Shown here: positions 1 to 27,810 of the stretch, piece by piece | How positions within the stretch are numbered: the stretch's first letter is position 1 | Layout: every line of letters begins with the position of its first letter | From: Lottia gigantea | Taxonomy: Eukaryota; Mollusca; Gastropoda; Lottiidae | DNA: 64,000 nt | Reading direction: 5' to 3' | NCBI RefSeq assembly: GCF_000327385.1 | Contig: NW_008709146.1 | Span: forward strand, 1,808,261 to 1,872,260 | Position numbers and translations under genes: made by a program | Notes under the pieces: model-generated | The model's input: only the letters and a program-made list of their open reading frames with translations | Databases searched by the model: none | What the model was told of the DNA's origin: nothing

Positions 1-350
1 GAAAATTGGAGGGACAAGTAGAATGATCAGCTCTCTATGCAATCTCTAGATTTCTATGAAGGCTTTCAAAATTATATGAATGACTTGTTTACAAAAAAAA
101 AAGCCTCTCAGTCCTCTAACAGCTTAAATTTTGATTTGGATGATACTATGCGTTTTTATGTGGATTTCTGAGATGTCCTTGTGGATCCTCTAAAGTGTTA
201 GATATTAATATTGAATATAAACTATAAAAATATATTTGCACAACATTGGTTTTGATTTAATGTTGTTCGGTTCTTTTTAGAGTATTGCCTTATTTAGAGA
301 AGCCTTATTAATTTTAAAGAATGAAAACAGTAATTGATTTGAATTTTTAG

Positions 351-9451
<9,101 letters not shown>

Positions 9452-9474
9452 AATCTTAATTAATAAGATGAATG

Positions 9475-9480
9475 AATAAA
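9475..9480 (+). terminator. Candidate GLDC poly(A) signal
   Basis: AATAAA 24 bases after the GLDC stop codon. Further AATAAA motifs further downstream (for example 10623-10628) could give a longer 3' UTR, so the cleavage site is uncertain. Confidence 0.5.
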
Positions 9481-12077
9481 ACTTTGATCTATTTGTACAG
9501 TTTAACCACAGAGAAAAATACACTATCAATTTATATTATGATATGCTCAACAAATTTTCTCTTCAAACATCGTTTAGTGCTATTTATTGATTAATTCCTA
9601 TCAGTATTAATTGTATAATTATTTTGTTTTTTATTGTATTGTTTGTTTTGCTTTTTTTTTTTTTTTTTGCCTAAGCTGGTCTTATATATAATTTTTAATA
9701 GTTTTCATTATGTTATATGGATAACCAAAGTAATAACCAGAAATACTTAATGGTTTGATTGTTAGTTATAACAAATTTATGTTGTTTTTGCTTGTATAGG
9801 GCAGTAGCTAATAATCAACAATAATACTCTTATATTTTATATAAATACATTTTATAGGTAAAAGAATTGCTTTGATTTGTTCCTTTTGTAAGTGGTTGGG
9901 AACTCATCAGTCAAAGTGATCCATGCATTTAGACAAAGCTCAAAACTTAAGCTCAAAGTATACTTTTACATTTACTTGATGATACAATTTATTGTTACAT
10001 TATATGATTATGAATTATAATTGTTATTATTATATTTTTCTGTTTATTATAAGAAATATGAAAGTTGTTTTTATTATTCATTGGTGTTGGTTTTGTACAG
10101 TATTTTAATATATCTATGATATGTACAGTTTAATTCTGGTGAAGGATTGTGTATAATTCGAATAATTGGATGGATTTCGACTCATTTTCTTTAGGAGTTT
10201 TTGTGGTCTAAATTTTCAACCTCTTGATATTAGCTGACTTTTTGCCTTTAATGCAATTTATCTTTGGGAGAAATATATATTATGGAATTTGAAAAGCCTA
10301 TTTAATGTTACTATACATGAGGAATGTAATGGAAAATGAAATGTATTCGTTGAATATTAATTATTTTAAATTTATTTCATTCCTTCTTTAGAAGCAAGAA
10401 TTTAGAGTTATAAACAGAATCTCTGTGAGACAAGAGTATACTGTACATTTAATGTTTATTGAAATTAAATTGTTTTATAAAGATTTGTAAAGTTTATCAT
10501 CACAATGTCTTATTGTTTAATACTTAGAATTTATACCTCTCTTACTTTTACATCTTTTCATTGGAAATAATAGAAACATTTTGTAACTTATATATATCAT
10601 AAATGAATCATTACTTAAATTGAATAAATGATCAACAAAATTGACTTGTTATATGAATTCAGAGACCGAACTATTTTCTAATAGATCTTGTTCATTTGTC
10701 ATGTCAAACTTGTCTAAAAGTAAGCAAAAGAAGCGATTTTTACAAATTTAATGATGTTCATATTGACAAGTATAGTTTCAGACTCGTATTCTGGACAAAT
10801 TTAAACAACGTTACAGTCGCACCAGAATTGAATTTTTCCTGTCAAATCAAAAATATTCAAAATAGCATTTGCAGTTGCATGCCATTTGGCCGATTGTTAT
10901 GGCACAGCAAAGAACCTTCCATGCTTTTTTATACAACAGAAATATTGATATAATGTCATAGTTCATACAATGCATGGAGAAAGTTTATTTCTATGAAAAC
11001 GACCACATTCTTTCCAATAGACAACTGATGAGTTGGTTTGCGATTTCTTCACCGGGCGAAATGTCGCGTGGTCGATTTATCTCACAAAGCCGCTTATATC
11101 ACTGCAGAAAAAACATTTTTAAAAAACATTTATATGATGTAATTGATAACAGAAGAGAATAAATATCTGATAACTCTTTTAGATCTTAATAATTTATTGA
11201 TTATTCTTTTTGGGACAATTATCCACAGTTCATTGCTTTGCTTTAAAATTGGAGGTTGATGTTAGGATTTATTTATGACTTATGCGGCCTTAGTTGTAGT
11301 AAACATGGCCGAAATTATTCTTCTGTGCCACGTCGAATGTCCAGTATGTATTCGATTTAGTCCTTAACAAGATCCAAACCCCTCAGTTCTTTTGTTTCAG
11401 AACAAGAAAACCCTTCCTCTTAAATCGATACTGTATTGATTTTGGATACATCTGTTTGATTGATATGATTTCTGTTTCAATAAACTTAACAACTGTGTTG
11501 TTATTCATAACGACATAATAATAAGAAATTGAAAAGATATAATTTGTTTTATAAATGTCATTGTCCAAACCATTGAATTGACCATAACGATGATAAAAAG
11601 AAACAGAAATTAATGTTGGTTTCCAGTTTTCAAATATGCAGGGCAAGATACATTGATAGATTGAAAATCTAGCCACATTTGTTTTTGAAAATGTAGGCCT
11701 AGTAGTGTAGGCTAGTTGGCAGTAAAACATACTTTCATTCGCAAAATAAGATATAGATCTTGATTCTTGGTGAACACTGCTTTAGACCTGTACCAGTGCC
11801 TTCTATTGAATAGTTAACCACCCTAAGCACTAACACAGCTGGCCTGGGTAGGCTACAGTTATCATTAATATACATATTGATATATATAGAACAATGTTAA
11901 GCCTATAATTTTTTTTCTTGGATAATTTTATACATTTGTTGCTGTAGGCCAACTGTTAAAGTCAAATATTCTTGTTATGTAATTCAGCCTTGTCTTATTT
12001 TTCAGATGAAAATGTGAAGGGAATTATTATGTGTTCTGTGATCTGTCGAAAGTAACAGTGGTTACCCAGTTTCTGTC
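9481..12077. other. GLDC 3' flank and transporter 5' region
   Basis: No protein gene is recognised. Reading frames of 62-115 codons at 10696-10953, 10974-11162 and the complement of 11383-11730 show no family signature. The stretch around 11020-11345 is richer in CpG than its surroundings. It ends in a plausible splice donor (CCA|GTATGT at 11344), so it may be a non-coding first exon or promoter of the transporter. An acceptor at 12005 would then start a leader exon at 12006, which carries an in-frame TGA before the 12078 start codon. RNA data would be needed to place the transcription start. Confidence 0.4.
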
Positions 12078-15000
12078 ATGTTGACAAAAACTTCAAAGAC
12101 AATTGCATTATGTTCTATTGCAAACTTTATCAACTCGGCAGATCGAGTTATTATGCCGATTGCTATTGTTCCTATGACAGATGAGTTTAAGTGGGGTCTG
12201 CATGGCCAAGGATGGGTTCTTAGTTCATTTGCCATTGGCTACATGAGCAGTCAGGTAATTTCAGTTTTTATTGAGCTTTAAGTACAAAAGTTAGAAATTG
12301 CTTTCAGATCATCAGACACTATATAGTAAAATACTGGTACTTAAATCAGTTTTGATTTAAAGGTTTCATTAGTTTCCAAAAAAGTGATTGTATGCATTGA
12401 TTTCCAACGTATGAGTTAACAATCAAATATCAAATTTAAACTATTACAAAAATTTTATATTCCATCCATACCTATAATATTAGGCTTCCTCAAATATAGT
12501 GAACTTGAACATAACTGAATAACCTTCATATTTTTATTTCTTTCAGGTTGTAGGTGGAAGTGGTGCCAAAAAGTATGGAGGAAAATTGATTTTAACTATT
12601 GCAGTTTTACTCTGGTCCATGTCAACATTTTTAGTTCCTTTCTTCTCACATTCAATATGGGCCTTGACTTTGTCTAGGATATTTTTAGGATTAGGCGAAG
12701 GTTTAGGTGAGTAATAAAATTATATGTTGTCTATTTAGGAGCTCTGCTGATTTGTTCTGGTCCATTACTTTTCATGAAAACGTTTAATGCGAATATATAG
12801 AAATTGGAAAACGGCTTTGATTTTTCATCTTTCAGGTTTACCTACAATATTTCACATATTTTCTCATGCTATACCTGGTGAAGAAAGATCCAGAGCATTT
12901 GGTTACTTAGTAGCTTGTGGTTCAATAGGACAGACAGTGGCAGCTCTTGTAAGTCTTAAGATATATTTTTAATATATTTTTGGAAATAATTAAGGGGGTG
13001 CACAGTGCAGTTTTGTTGAGTTAAGCTGGAACGGCCCTTGATGGTTAATTATTCACAAATTTATTGAACTATTCACTATTGATATTAACTCCTGTGCATA
13101 TTGGTTATTTAGATTTGGATTATATATGGTTCAATGAATGAACAAAAATTATCCCAACAATATCGCTAACAGCTTTACAACAAAGAGATTTGTTGCCAGA
13201 TCAAAGATTTTCCTTGACACTTAGGTGTTGATTGCTTGAACGATAAGAACGAAAAATGTACACTTTTATTTTTTAATCCATTCTGTGTTTTGTGTTAATT
13301 CTAGGTTTGTCCACATTTACCATGGCAGTGGATGTTTTATTCATTTGGTTCTTTAGGTTTTATTTGGGTTTTAATTTGGACAATGTTATATACTGAGAAC
13401 AGAGGAGCCTATGATGAAGAATTTGTTGACCCTCCAAAAGTAATTTATCTTTCCAATTTCATATGGCTTGGGGTAAAATACTTGAAAAAAGAAACCTATA
13501 TCCTCTATTTAATTCTCAAACAAGTCTAAAGGGCTGTTGAACATGTTTTTAGGTTCACATAAACATTGTTAAGTCAGTTCTGCCATCAAGGAATGTGAGA
13601 TACTGAGTCCCAGTAAAGATTATGTAAGATTGTGTATTATAACTAGTATGTCTTGCTGTGGATAGACAAGTCTCAAGACGGAATTAAAATATGGCTGTAC
13701 TTCTAAAGAGACAAGAAACTCTTTTCTATGGTGCCATTTATTTTATTTCAAAATTTCATTTCAGGTGAACAATACAAATGTCAGATGGTCAGAATTTATC
13801 TGTCACTGGCCTCTATGGTCAATTTATATTGCTCATTTCTGTATGAACTGGTCAAATTATATTATAATGCAGTGGTTACCAACATATATGACCAGAAATT
13901 TAGGGGCCAATAAGAGTCATATTATGTTTACTGCAGTGCCTTATGTGATGAATTCTTTAATAGGAGTGGGTAAGAAACATTTATTTTTATAAATTTTGTA
14001 TATTGTGGAAGTTTTGATGAAAATTTATACAAGTTGATACTCTTGAAAATGATAACTCAGGACCTCAGTTGTGGAAAAGACGCCATGATAGGATCATACA
14101 TGTGTATGGCGTAAATTACTTTTTTTAAACTTAGACAATGTAAGGTGTCTGGTGTGGTGTATGATGCAGGATTATCGATACAGTAAAAAACAGAACAAGT
14201 GAACACACGAGGTATAGGACACAATTTGCTTCTACTAATTTCTACTGTATTGATAATCTGGCATCGTACACCACATCAGACAAATCTATTGTAACAATTA
14301 ACATATAACATATTGTTGTGTATGTTGTCAGTCTGATTAGGAAGAAACTTGGGTCAATAAAATAAAAATAAGTAACATAGGTACATATCTTTGTTTCGGT
14401 GAGAACAGTTTTGGCTGGGTCATTTTGCTTCTCAGGTTTTGCTCTGTAGCATTACAAGACCAATTTAGTCTATTTAGGGACCTAATCATTGTGTTGAATT
14501 CTAGTACTTGATTAAAATTTTGTTCAGGGTTTAGAAGGTTGAAAAGAACATCTGATATATATTTCAGTTGCTGGTCATTTTGCTGATGCGTTAATTGGTC
14601 ATAAATGGACAGTGTTATCAGTGAGAAGACTAATGACTAGTATTGGTTTATTAGGTCCTGGCTTATTTATGTTGTTTTTTAGTGCTGTCAATAATTTACC
14701 GTTAGCTGTTATGTAAGTAGATTTAATAGTTCTCTTGCTTTTTCCTCTGAAAAGTCTTGTATTATAGATTATAGTAATGGTTGATCAGTTAATCAAAAAT
14801 TGTGTTGATTTTAAACATTTGTGTGACTCTTTTTAATTATTGTGAATTATTTCTCATTACACACTACATGAACCAAATCTGTTGCAGTAAATAGGTTTTT
14901 ATTTTTGTACATAAAAGATTAATTATTTATTTTAATGGTATGATTTTTCTTTCAGTTTTGTTTCCATAGCATTAGGCTTAAGTGCATGTAATTCATCAGG

Positions 15001-15616
15001 ACATTTAAGTAATCATGCTGAAATTGCTCCAAATCATGCTGGAATCACATTTGCTATATCAAATACTCTTGTAAGTCATATCTTTAGTTTCACTCTAATT
15101 GTTAAATACTCTTTGGTTTTAAATTATTTGTTTCATATTACATGGAATTATGTTTAACAAATCAACTTGGACAATAAACTGAAGCCTTAAGTTTTACATG
15201 CTTTGTGTCATTGAAGACTCGTCAACAGTAGGGAATTGAGAAATATTTGACTAATGCTGCTGTCCTCCAAATGTCTTAATTTTACGCACTTTGCTTCTAC
15301 CAGAAGTATGATACCAAAAAATTGTAAATTGTTATAATGTGGTGTTTTTTTTTAACATATGTCTTAGCTGAAATTGACTTAAATTGGTATCTTCCAAAAC
15401 ACATCCATGGTATTCATGAAATATTAATATTATGTGTTATATTTTCAATTTGTTTTTCAGGCCACAATACCTGGTATAACCTGTGGACCACTGACTGCCG
15501 AACTGGTTATTCAATCACATGGTCGTTGGTTTCCTGTCTTCATTATTGCTGCCGGTGTCAACTTTGTTGGTGCCATTATTTATTTGAGTCAAAGCGCTGC
15601 CAGTCAGTTACTGTGA
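12078..15616 (+). CDS. SLC17/PHT4-like (ANTR-type) anion transporter
   Basis: Major-facilitator transporter of 401 aa in eight phase-consistent exons: 12078-12254, 12547-12706, 12836-12948, 13305-13439, 13765-13969, 14568-14712, 14956-15070, 15461-15616. The start is the first ATG after an in-frame stop. About ten residues precede TM1, so no cleavable targeting sequence is evident. Family signs are the TM1 arginine in SADRVIMPIAIVPM, the TM4 motif SRIFLGLGEG, the loop EERSRAF, the YSFGSLGFIW stretch, FCMNWSNYIIMQWLPTYM, VRRLMTSIGLLGPG and SNHAEIAPNHAG. Several of these recall plant ANTR/PHT4 phosphate or anion transporters more than vertebrate SLC17 members. In the wider family, substrates include phosphate, nucleotides, glutamate and ascorbate; I cannot assign one here. 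Public annotation may call it SLC17A9-like. Confidence 0.88.
14147..14281. repeat. Foldback element with 39-bp arms in a transporter intron
   Basis: Bases 14147-14185 (GTCTGGTGTGGTGTATGATG...) pair with the reverse complement of 14243-14281 (...ACACCACATCAGAC), with about five mismatches over 39 bases and a 57-base loop. No coding capacity. It looks like a small MITE-like or foldback insertion, but I did not find a clear target-site duplication. Confidence 0.6.
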
Positions 15617-15888
15617 TCAAATTTTTAGTATTCCACATATTAACGTGTTCAAATTATTTTGTGAAAAAAAAGGGTAAAATTTATTCCAAATTTATATAAT
15701 ATCAAAAGAAATCATGATATTTTTCTTAACTTTAATATTCAATTCTATGTATTCAAATTACTTCAATAACTACTTTAAAAGACTCCAATGCCCTTGACAT
15801 TGCTCAAGAAAAGTAAAGATAGTACACTACGATATACAATACATATATAAGTTGATCATAAAATTATGTCAGTTGTGAATGTGCAGAA

Positions 15889-15894
15889 AATAAA
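15889..15894 (+). terminator. Candidate transporter poly(A) signal
   Basis: AATAAA about 270 bases after the stop codon of the transporter. It is the first canonical hexamer I noticed downstream. Confidence 0.4.
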
Positions 15895-16305
15895 TTTGCT
15901 TTGTTTCGATCAAAATCCATTAATCTACAAATTTGTAGAAATGAATTGTAAATATACATTACTCTATCAGGTCAAACAACAAGATATATATTTTGTACAG
16001 TGTCATTTTAACCAGACGTCTGAGGTGTTTTGTAGATTTTATTGTATTATTTAAAACGTATTACATTCTTATTGTATGCAGCATGAGAGTAAAATTGCAT
16101 TTGTTATCAGGAGGTTTTGATATCAAATCCATAAATTATGATTTTGTAGAGTTATCTGGTAAGAATTTTTTTTTTTTTGTGGTTGAATCATCCCTAACCT
16201 GTAAGCATCTTCACAATGTCAAGCTATAACAAACTTGCGAAGATGATCTGTGAGATGATAGATAATAAATAATAATCAATAATAATAGATGCTATAAAAG
16301 GGACC

Positions 16306-16445
16306 CATAGCGATCACCAGTTGCATATGATTGCGAATAAGATTTGTGTTTATGAGTTTTGTACACAACTATCGTGCAACTCGGCTGTGCATTGCGTTCG
16401 GGACTCATGACCACTTTCATTATTCACAACTGGTAATTGCTATAG
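16306..16445. repeat. Short inverted repeat, possible MITE remnant
   Basis: The left arm 16306-16323 (CATAGCGATCACCAGTTG) is an imperfect reverse complement of the right arm 16427-16445 (CAACTGGTAATTGCTATAG), about 100 bases apart. The interior is more CpG-rich than its surroundings and has no reading frame. It could be a short non-autonomous DNA element or a hairpin-forming 3' UTR segment. Confidence 0.4.
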
Positions 16446-17729
16446 TGTGAGAGTACCTTAACTTCTGTGCAGAATCACCTACAAAGACCAAAGGGATTTC
16501 ATTGTCACAGGTTATCCGCCAAATCATTGAATTAAAATAATAGTTTGTTTTTATAAACTCTACTAATTGAATGTAAATATAATATATATATTTCTATAAA
16601 TATCGAATCATTTGTCAACGATCATATTTTAATTTGTAAATATTTGTGTATAATTGTAAATAAGTCTATTCAAATATTTGTAGTTTATCTAATAATTTGA
16701 CCCTTGCAAGTGGGAAAAGTTTTAACTGATTATGAACAGTATAACACGACACAGTCTATCTTCACTTGTTCATATTCAATGGGAAATAATTTATTGTGAA
16801 CTGTAATCTTAGCATGTCAACAACTATTGCCTACCTCATTGAGCAACTGTCGAGGGATATTTAATGAGCACATAGGGCCTTGGGTTATTTTCCCATACAA
16901 ACTACTTGAAGGCTTCTTGCATGTCAGCTCCCCAGGCCTGCATCACTGACAGGTATGACATGAATCACAGCAAATTGCCCCTTCAATTTAAATGCAAGAG
17001 TCTTAAAGGAATTCAATTTGCTGTTAATTCTTACTGATGTCAAAGTAACACATTCTTTAGTTCCTGACACTTTCAGTATCAGAATTTAATAAGAATTACA
17101 TAATTTACAGTTTCATTTAGCACTTTTTTTTTTCTTTAATCCACAATTTTTATTATTTACATTTCATAATATATATATTTATCTTGATTGTATAGAGTAT
17201 AATACACTATAAACATAACTGATATTACACAAATTCTTTATATACCATCTCTAGGGATACATAAATAACGGACAATTGGATCCAATTTATAGATGATGAA
17301 TTTCAGTAATCAAACTTGTATTTTGTAATAGTTTCTACAAATGAAATATCAATATGGTTATATAAATGCATTAATTTTTTAGTGGATATAATCATATCTA
17401 TTATTCATTCATTCAGAAAACAACAATGATTGCATGAACCCATCAGAAATGCAAACAATGAAGTCTTAGTGGTATCTAATGAATTTGTGTTAAAACCAGT
17501 TGAAAACATCTAGCATGTTAGTATCTAATATGCCATTTCATTACATCACAGAATTTAGATTTATGCTTGAGGGATAGAGAGGAAATAAGAGAAGAATACA
17601 GATTGTTGCTCAAATTAACCAATATATTATTATCATTGATAGATATGATACAACAGCAACATAATCAAATCGAAGTTTTTTGTCATCAAAACATTAGCAG
17701 TAATACATTATAGGCTCTATTTGGGTGAG

Positions 17730-18119
17730 CTTCAGATTTCCAAAACAGTAATCAAGAAGTTCAGGATATCCAAAACAGTAATCAAGAAGTTCAAGATATC
17801 CAGAACAGTAATCAAGAAGTTCCAGATATCCAAAACAGTAATCAAGAAGTTCAGGATATCCAAAACAGTAATCAAGAAGTTCAAGATATCCAGAACAGTA
17901 ATCAAGAAGTTCCAGATATCCAAAACAGTAATCAAGAAGTTCAGGATATCCAAAACAGTAATCAAGAAGTTCAAGATATCCAGAACAGTAATCAAGAAGT
18001 TCCAGATATCCAGAACAGTAATCAAGAAGTTCCAGATATCCAGAACAGTAATCAAGAAGTTCAAGATATCCAGAACAGTAATCAAGAAGTTCCAGATATC
18101 CAGAACAGTAATCAAGAAG
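17730..18119. repeat. 30-bp minisatellite, 13 copies, with 90-bp higher-order pattern
   Basis: Thirteen contiguous 30-base units of the form TTC(C/A)(A/G)GATATCCA(A/G)AACAGTAATCAAGAAG. Units 2-9 cycle through three variants (AGG/AAAAC, AAG/AGAAC, CAG/AAAAC), giving a 90-base higher-order repeat; units 10-13 are more uniform. Diverged partial units flank both ends. Because 30 is a multiple of three and the unit lacks stops in several frames, it creates long spurious frames on both strands, for example an ELLDYCSGYL decapeptide repeat. Nothing supports a coding role. It sits between convergent 3' ends. Confidence 0.95.
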
Positions 18120-19898
18120 TTCAATCAGCTTCAAAGAAGTTCCAGATTTCCAAATTAGCTGTCAAACAGCCCAAACCCACTGTCTGATTTAAAATTTCTA
18201 TCAATTCCTTTGGGGATTTTCCAGTCCTGGGGGGAAGTGAATATTTTGGTATGCTGAGAATCTCTTCGGGAGACTCAAGAACTATTCTAACAAAAACTAC
18301 TAAACAACTACTACAGAAGCAAGCAAGGCAAATTGTATATAAATGCAAAGAAAATTTTTTAAGAAAAAATAGAATATCTAAATCGTAAAATCAATAATCA
18401 CCGTTCATTAATATACTTCATTAGACAAAAACAATAGAAACCACTCACATTAGTTTGTTAATGTTATTCATTACAATTTCAAACCTTTACATGCTTTCAC
18501 TTCTTACAAATAACTTTTAAAACAGGGCTTTTTTCTACAATCATATGAACCAAATTTCTCATTTTACCAACTCTAAATATCATTAAAAGAAATGACCAAA
18601 AATCCAGAAATTGTTGCCATATGCATGATCTGCTCAAATTGATAGAAAAAACAAGATCATTTTTAGCTCCGTTCGAAATTAATTGTAATCCGTTAAAATA
18701 TCCATCGACTATTATTGCAGAAATCTCATGAAACAGCTTTGGAACAACGAATAGAAATAGATGAAACAGAATTTCTCAGTTTAATGATCCTTAATTTTAT
18801 AGTGCAACTTAAATTCACTTCTCTTCAAAGAAAAAAGCAACTAACATAATACATTTCTCATGATTATTCCAACCATTTCGGTAGTCCTACACAATCAACA
18901 GAACAATATTTATATATATAGTCATGATATTTGAACATTAAATAAATATGATTACATTTATACATTATAATTACAGTTGAACTTGGTTTAGTCTGTTATC
19001 ATTATTTCATATTTTTCGGACAAACATTACTTGTATAAATGTATATATATTCGGACAAATATATTTATGTACATTCAGAGACATGTTAAACCAAACACAC
19101 AAGTAATCCACAATTTCAAGTTGTTTTATGTATTTATAAACATAAATAGTCTGTACAATTTCAATTACTCTTGTACTCTCTAAAACGATTAAACAATTTT
19201 TGATTAGGTTTTTAATTACCCCTGTATGTATACAAATATCTTTCTTTGACTAAGAAGTCAAATTAGGTTTGAAAGTTAGCCAAAATATTGGTGATATTCA
19301 TATTAAATTCCTAGTTATGATAGCATTCCTTAACTGCCAAAAAGCACATCTATTTGTGCACTTATGAAATAAATGAAAAGACCATTGACCAAGTGTTGAC
19401 CATAATATATTATGGAATATAGTTGATTTATACACACTTCTACATGATATCATTTTAACATGATCTAAAATAGTCCTCAACGACTGTTTGCTTTCAAACT
19501 AAAACTATAAGCTATTTTAATCAGGTTGGGTATTAATTAATTTATGCTTAATATCATTCAAATTATGTCTTTCACAAAATCATTTCAGGTAACAAATCAT
19601 TAAATGAAACTTGCAGTAAAGCCCACACAGTCTGTAGAGCAGGGGTTAATAAGTTGCAAAATTCACTTGTCATCAATCAAACCCTAAACATCTCATATTA
19701 GCAAGCAAGCTTTTTTGCCATCATGATCTCCTTTAACTCTATGTAAACCCTGCTTTCAATGTATAAAATAGGCATCAAAATATTCTTTCATTGTATTACG
19801 CAAAATCTTGAAGTATTTATGTTTTAATTAATCATAATTAAAATAGTAGAAATTAGTTTATCAAAAGCAAACAAAGTATTCCTAAGACACATTAGATT
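18120..19898. other. 3' flank of the AMPK alpha gene
   Basis: AT-rich region downstream of the AMPK stop codon (- strand), probably including its 3' UTR. No reading frame with family similarity and no RNA gene were seen. A 75-codon frame at 18121-18348 looks like chance and runs into the minisatellite edge. Confidence 0.6.
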
Positions 19899-27476
<7,578 letters not shown>

Positions 27477-27490
27477 CTAACAGCCTTTTG

Positions 27491-27502
27491 GGGTCATGAC
27501 CT
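27491..27502. promoter_or_regulatory. Inverted half-sites GGGTCA/TGACCT, no spacer
   Basis: GGGTCATGACCT is an inverted pair of RGGTCA-type nuclear-receptor half-sites with zero spacing (IR0), in the shared AMPK/ARMC7 promoter. It is a motif match only. Confidence 0.35.
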
Positions 27503-27810
27503 TTTTGTCGTAAACATTAAACCACGTGCTTCATTTGAGGAAATTAGGGCAAATAGAGCATCTGTACTCTCGTACATTTTGAAGGGTATGATCAGCATTT
27601 TTTAGAATTTTCAACTAGAATGTTTTGATAAAATGGCAATGATATATCGCGAGATAAGATTTCTTCGTTTGGATCATTTTTTTACTAAAAGAAACCTCAC
27701 TAAAATATGTATCAATTCGAGTCCCTTAAAAGGAATGAGAACAAGTTCCGATTGTTTGCCCTAGTCATTAAATGGAGTTATCGCCCATACTATATTCTCA
27801 GGCGATTAGG

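Larger units (their letters stand above)
15617..17729. other. 3' flank of the transporter, convergent intergenic region
   Basis: AT-rich sequence between the transporter stop and the minisatellite. It holds a candidate poly(A) signal (15889-15894), an inverted repeat at 16306-16445 and a T-rich run near 17130. Short reading frames at 15866-16229 look like chance. No RNA gene is recognised. Confidence 0.6.

Noticed and set aside
1-350. Upstream GLDC coding exon
   Set aside because: No frame here resembles the GLDC N-terminus, and the acceptor at 350 shows the exon starts at 351.
10696-11162. Two + strand frames of 85 and 62 codons as small genes
   Set aside because: No family similarity, signal peptide or splice support; composition is that of non-coding DNA.
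11383-11730. 115-codon - strand frame
   Set aside because: No recognisable domain. It lies in what is probably the 5' intron of the transporter.
16300-16450. tRNA gene
   Set aside because: The inverted arms do not form an acceptor/T-arm cloverleaf and no B box is present.
17730-18119. CRISPR-like array
   Set aside because: Units are contiguous with no variable spacers and the context is a spliced animal genome.
17694-18158. Repeat proteins of 130-146 aa on both strands
   Set aside because: They are forced by a 30-bp repeat unit divisible by three; no start context, domain or splice evidence.
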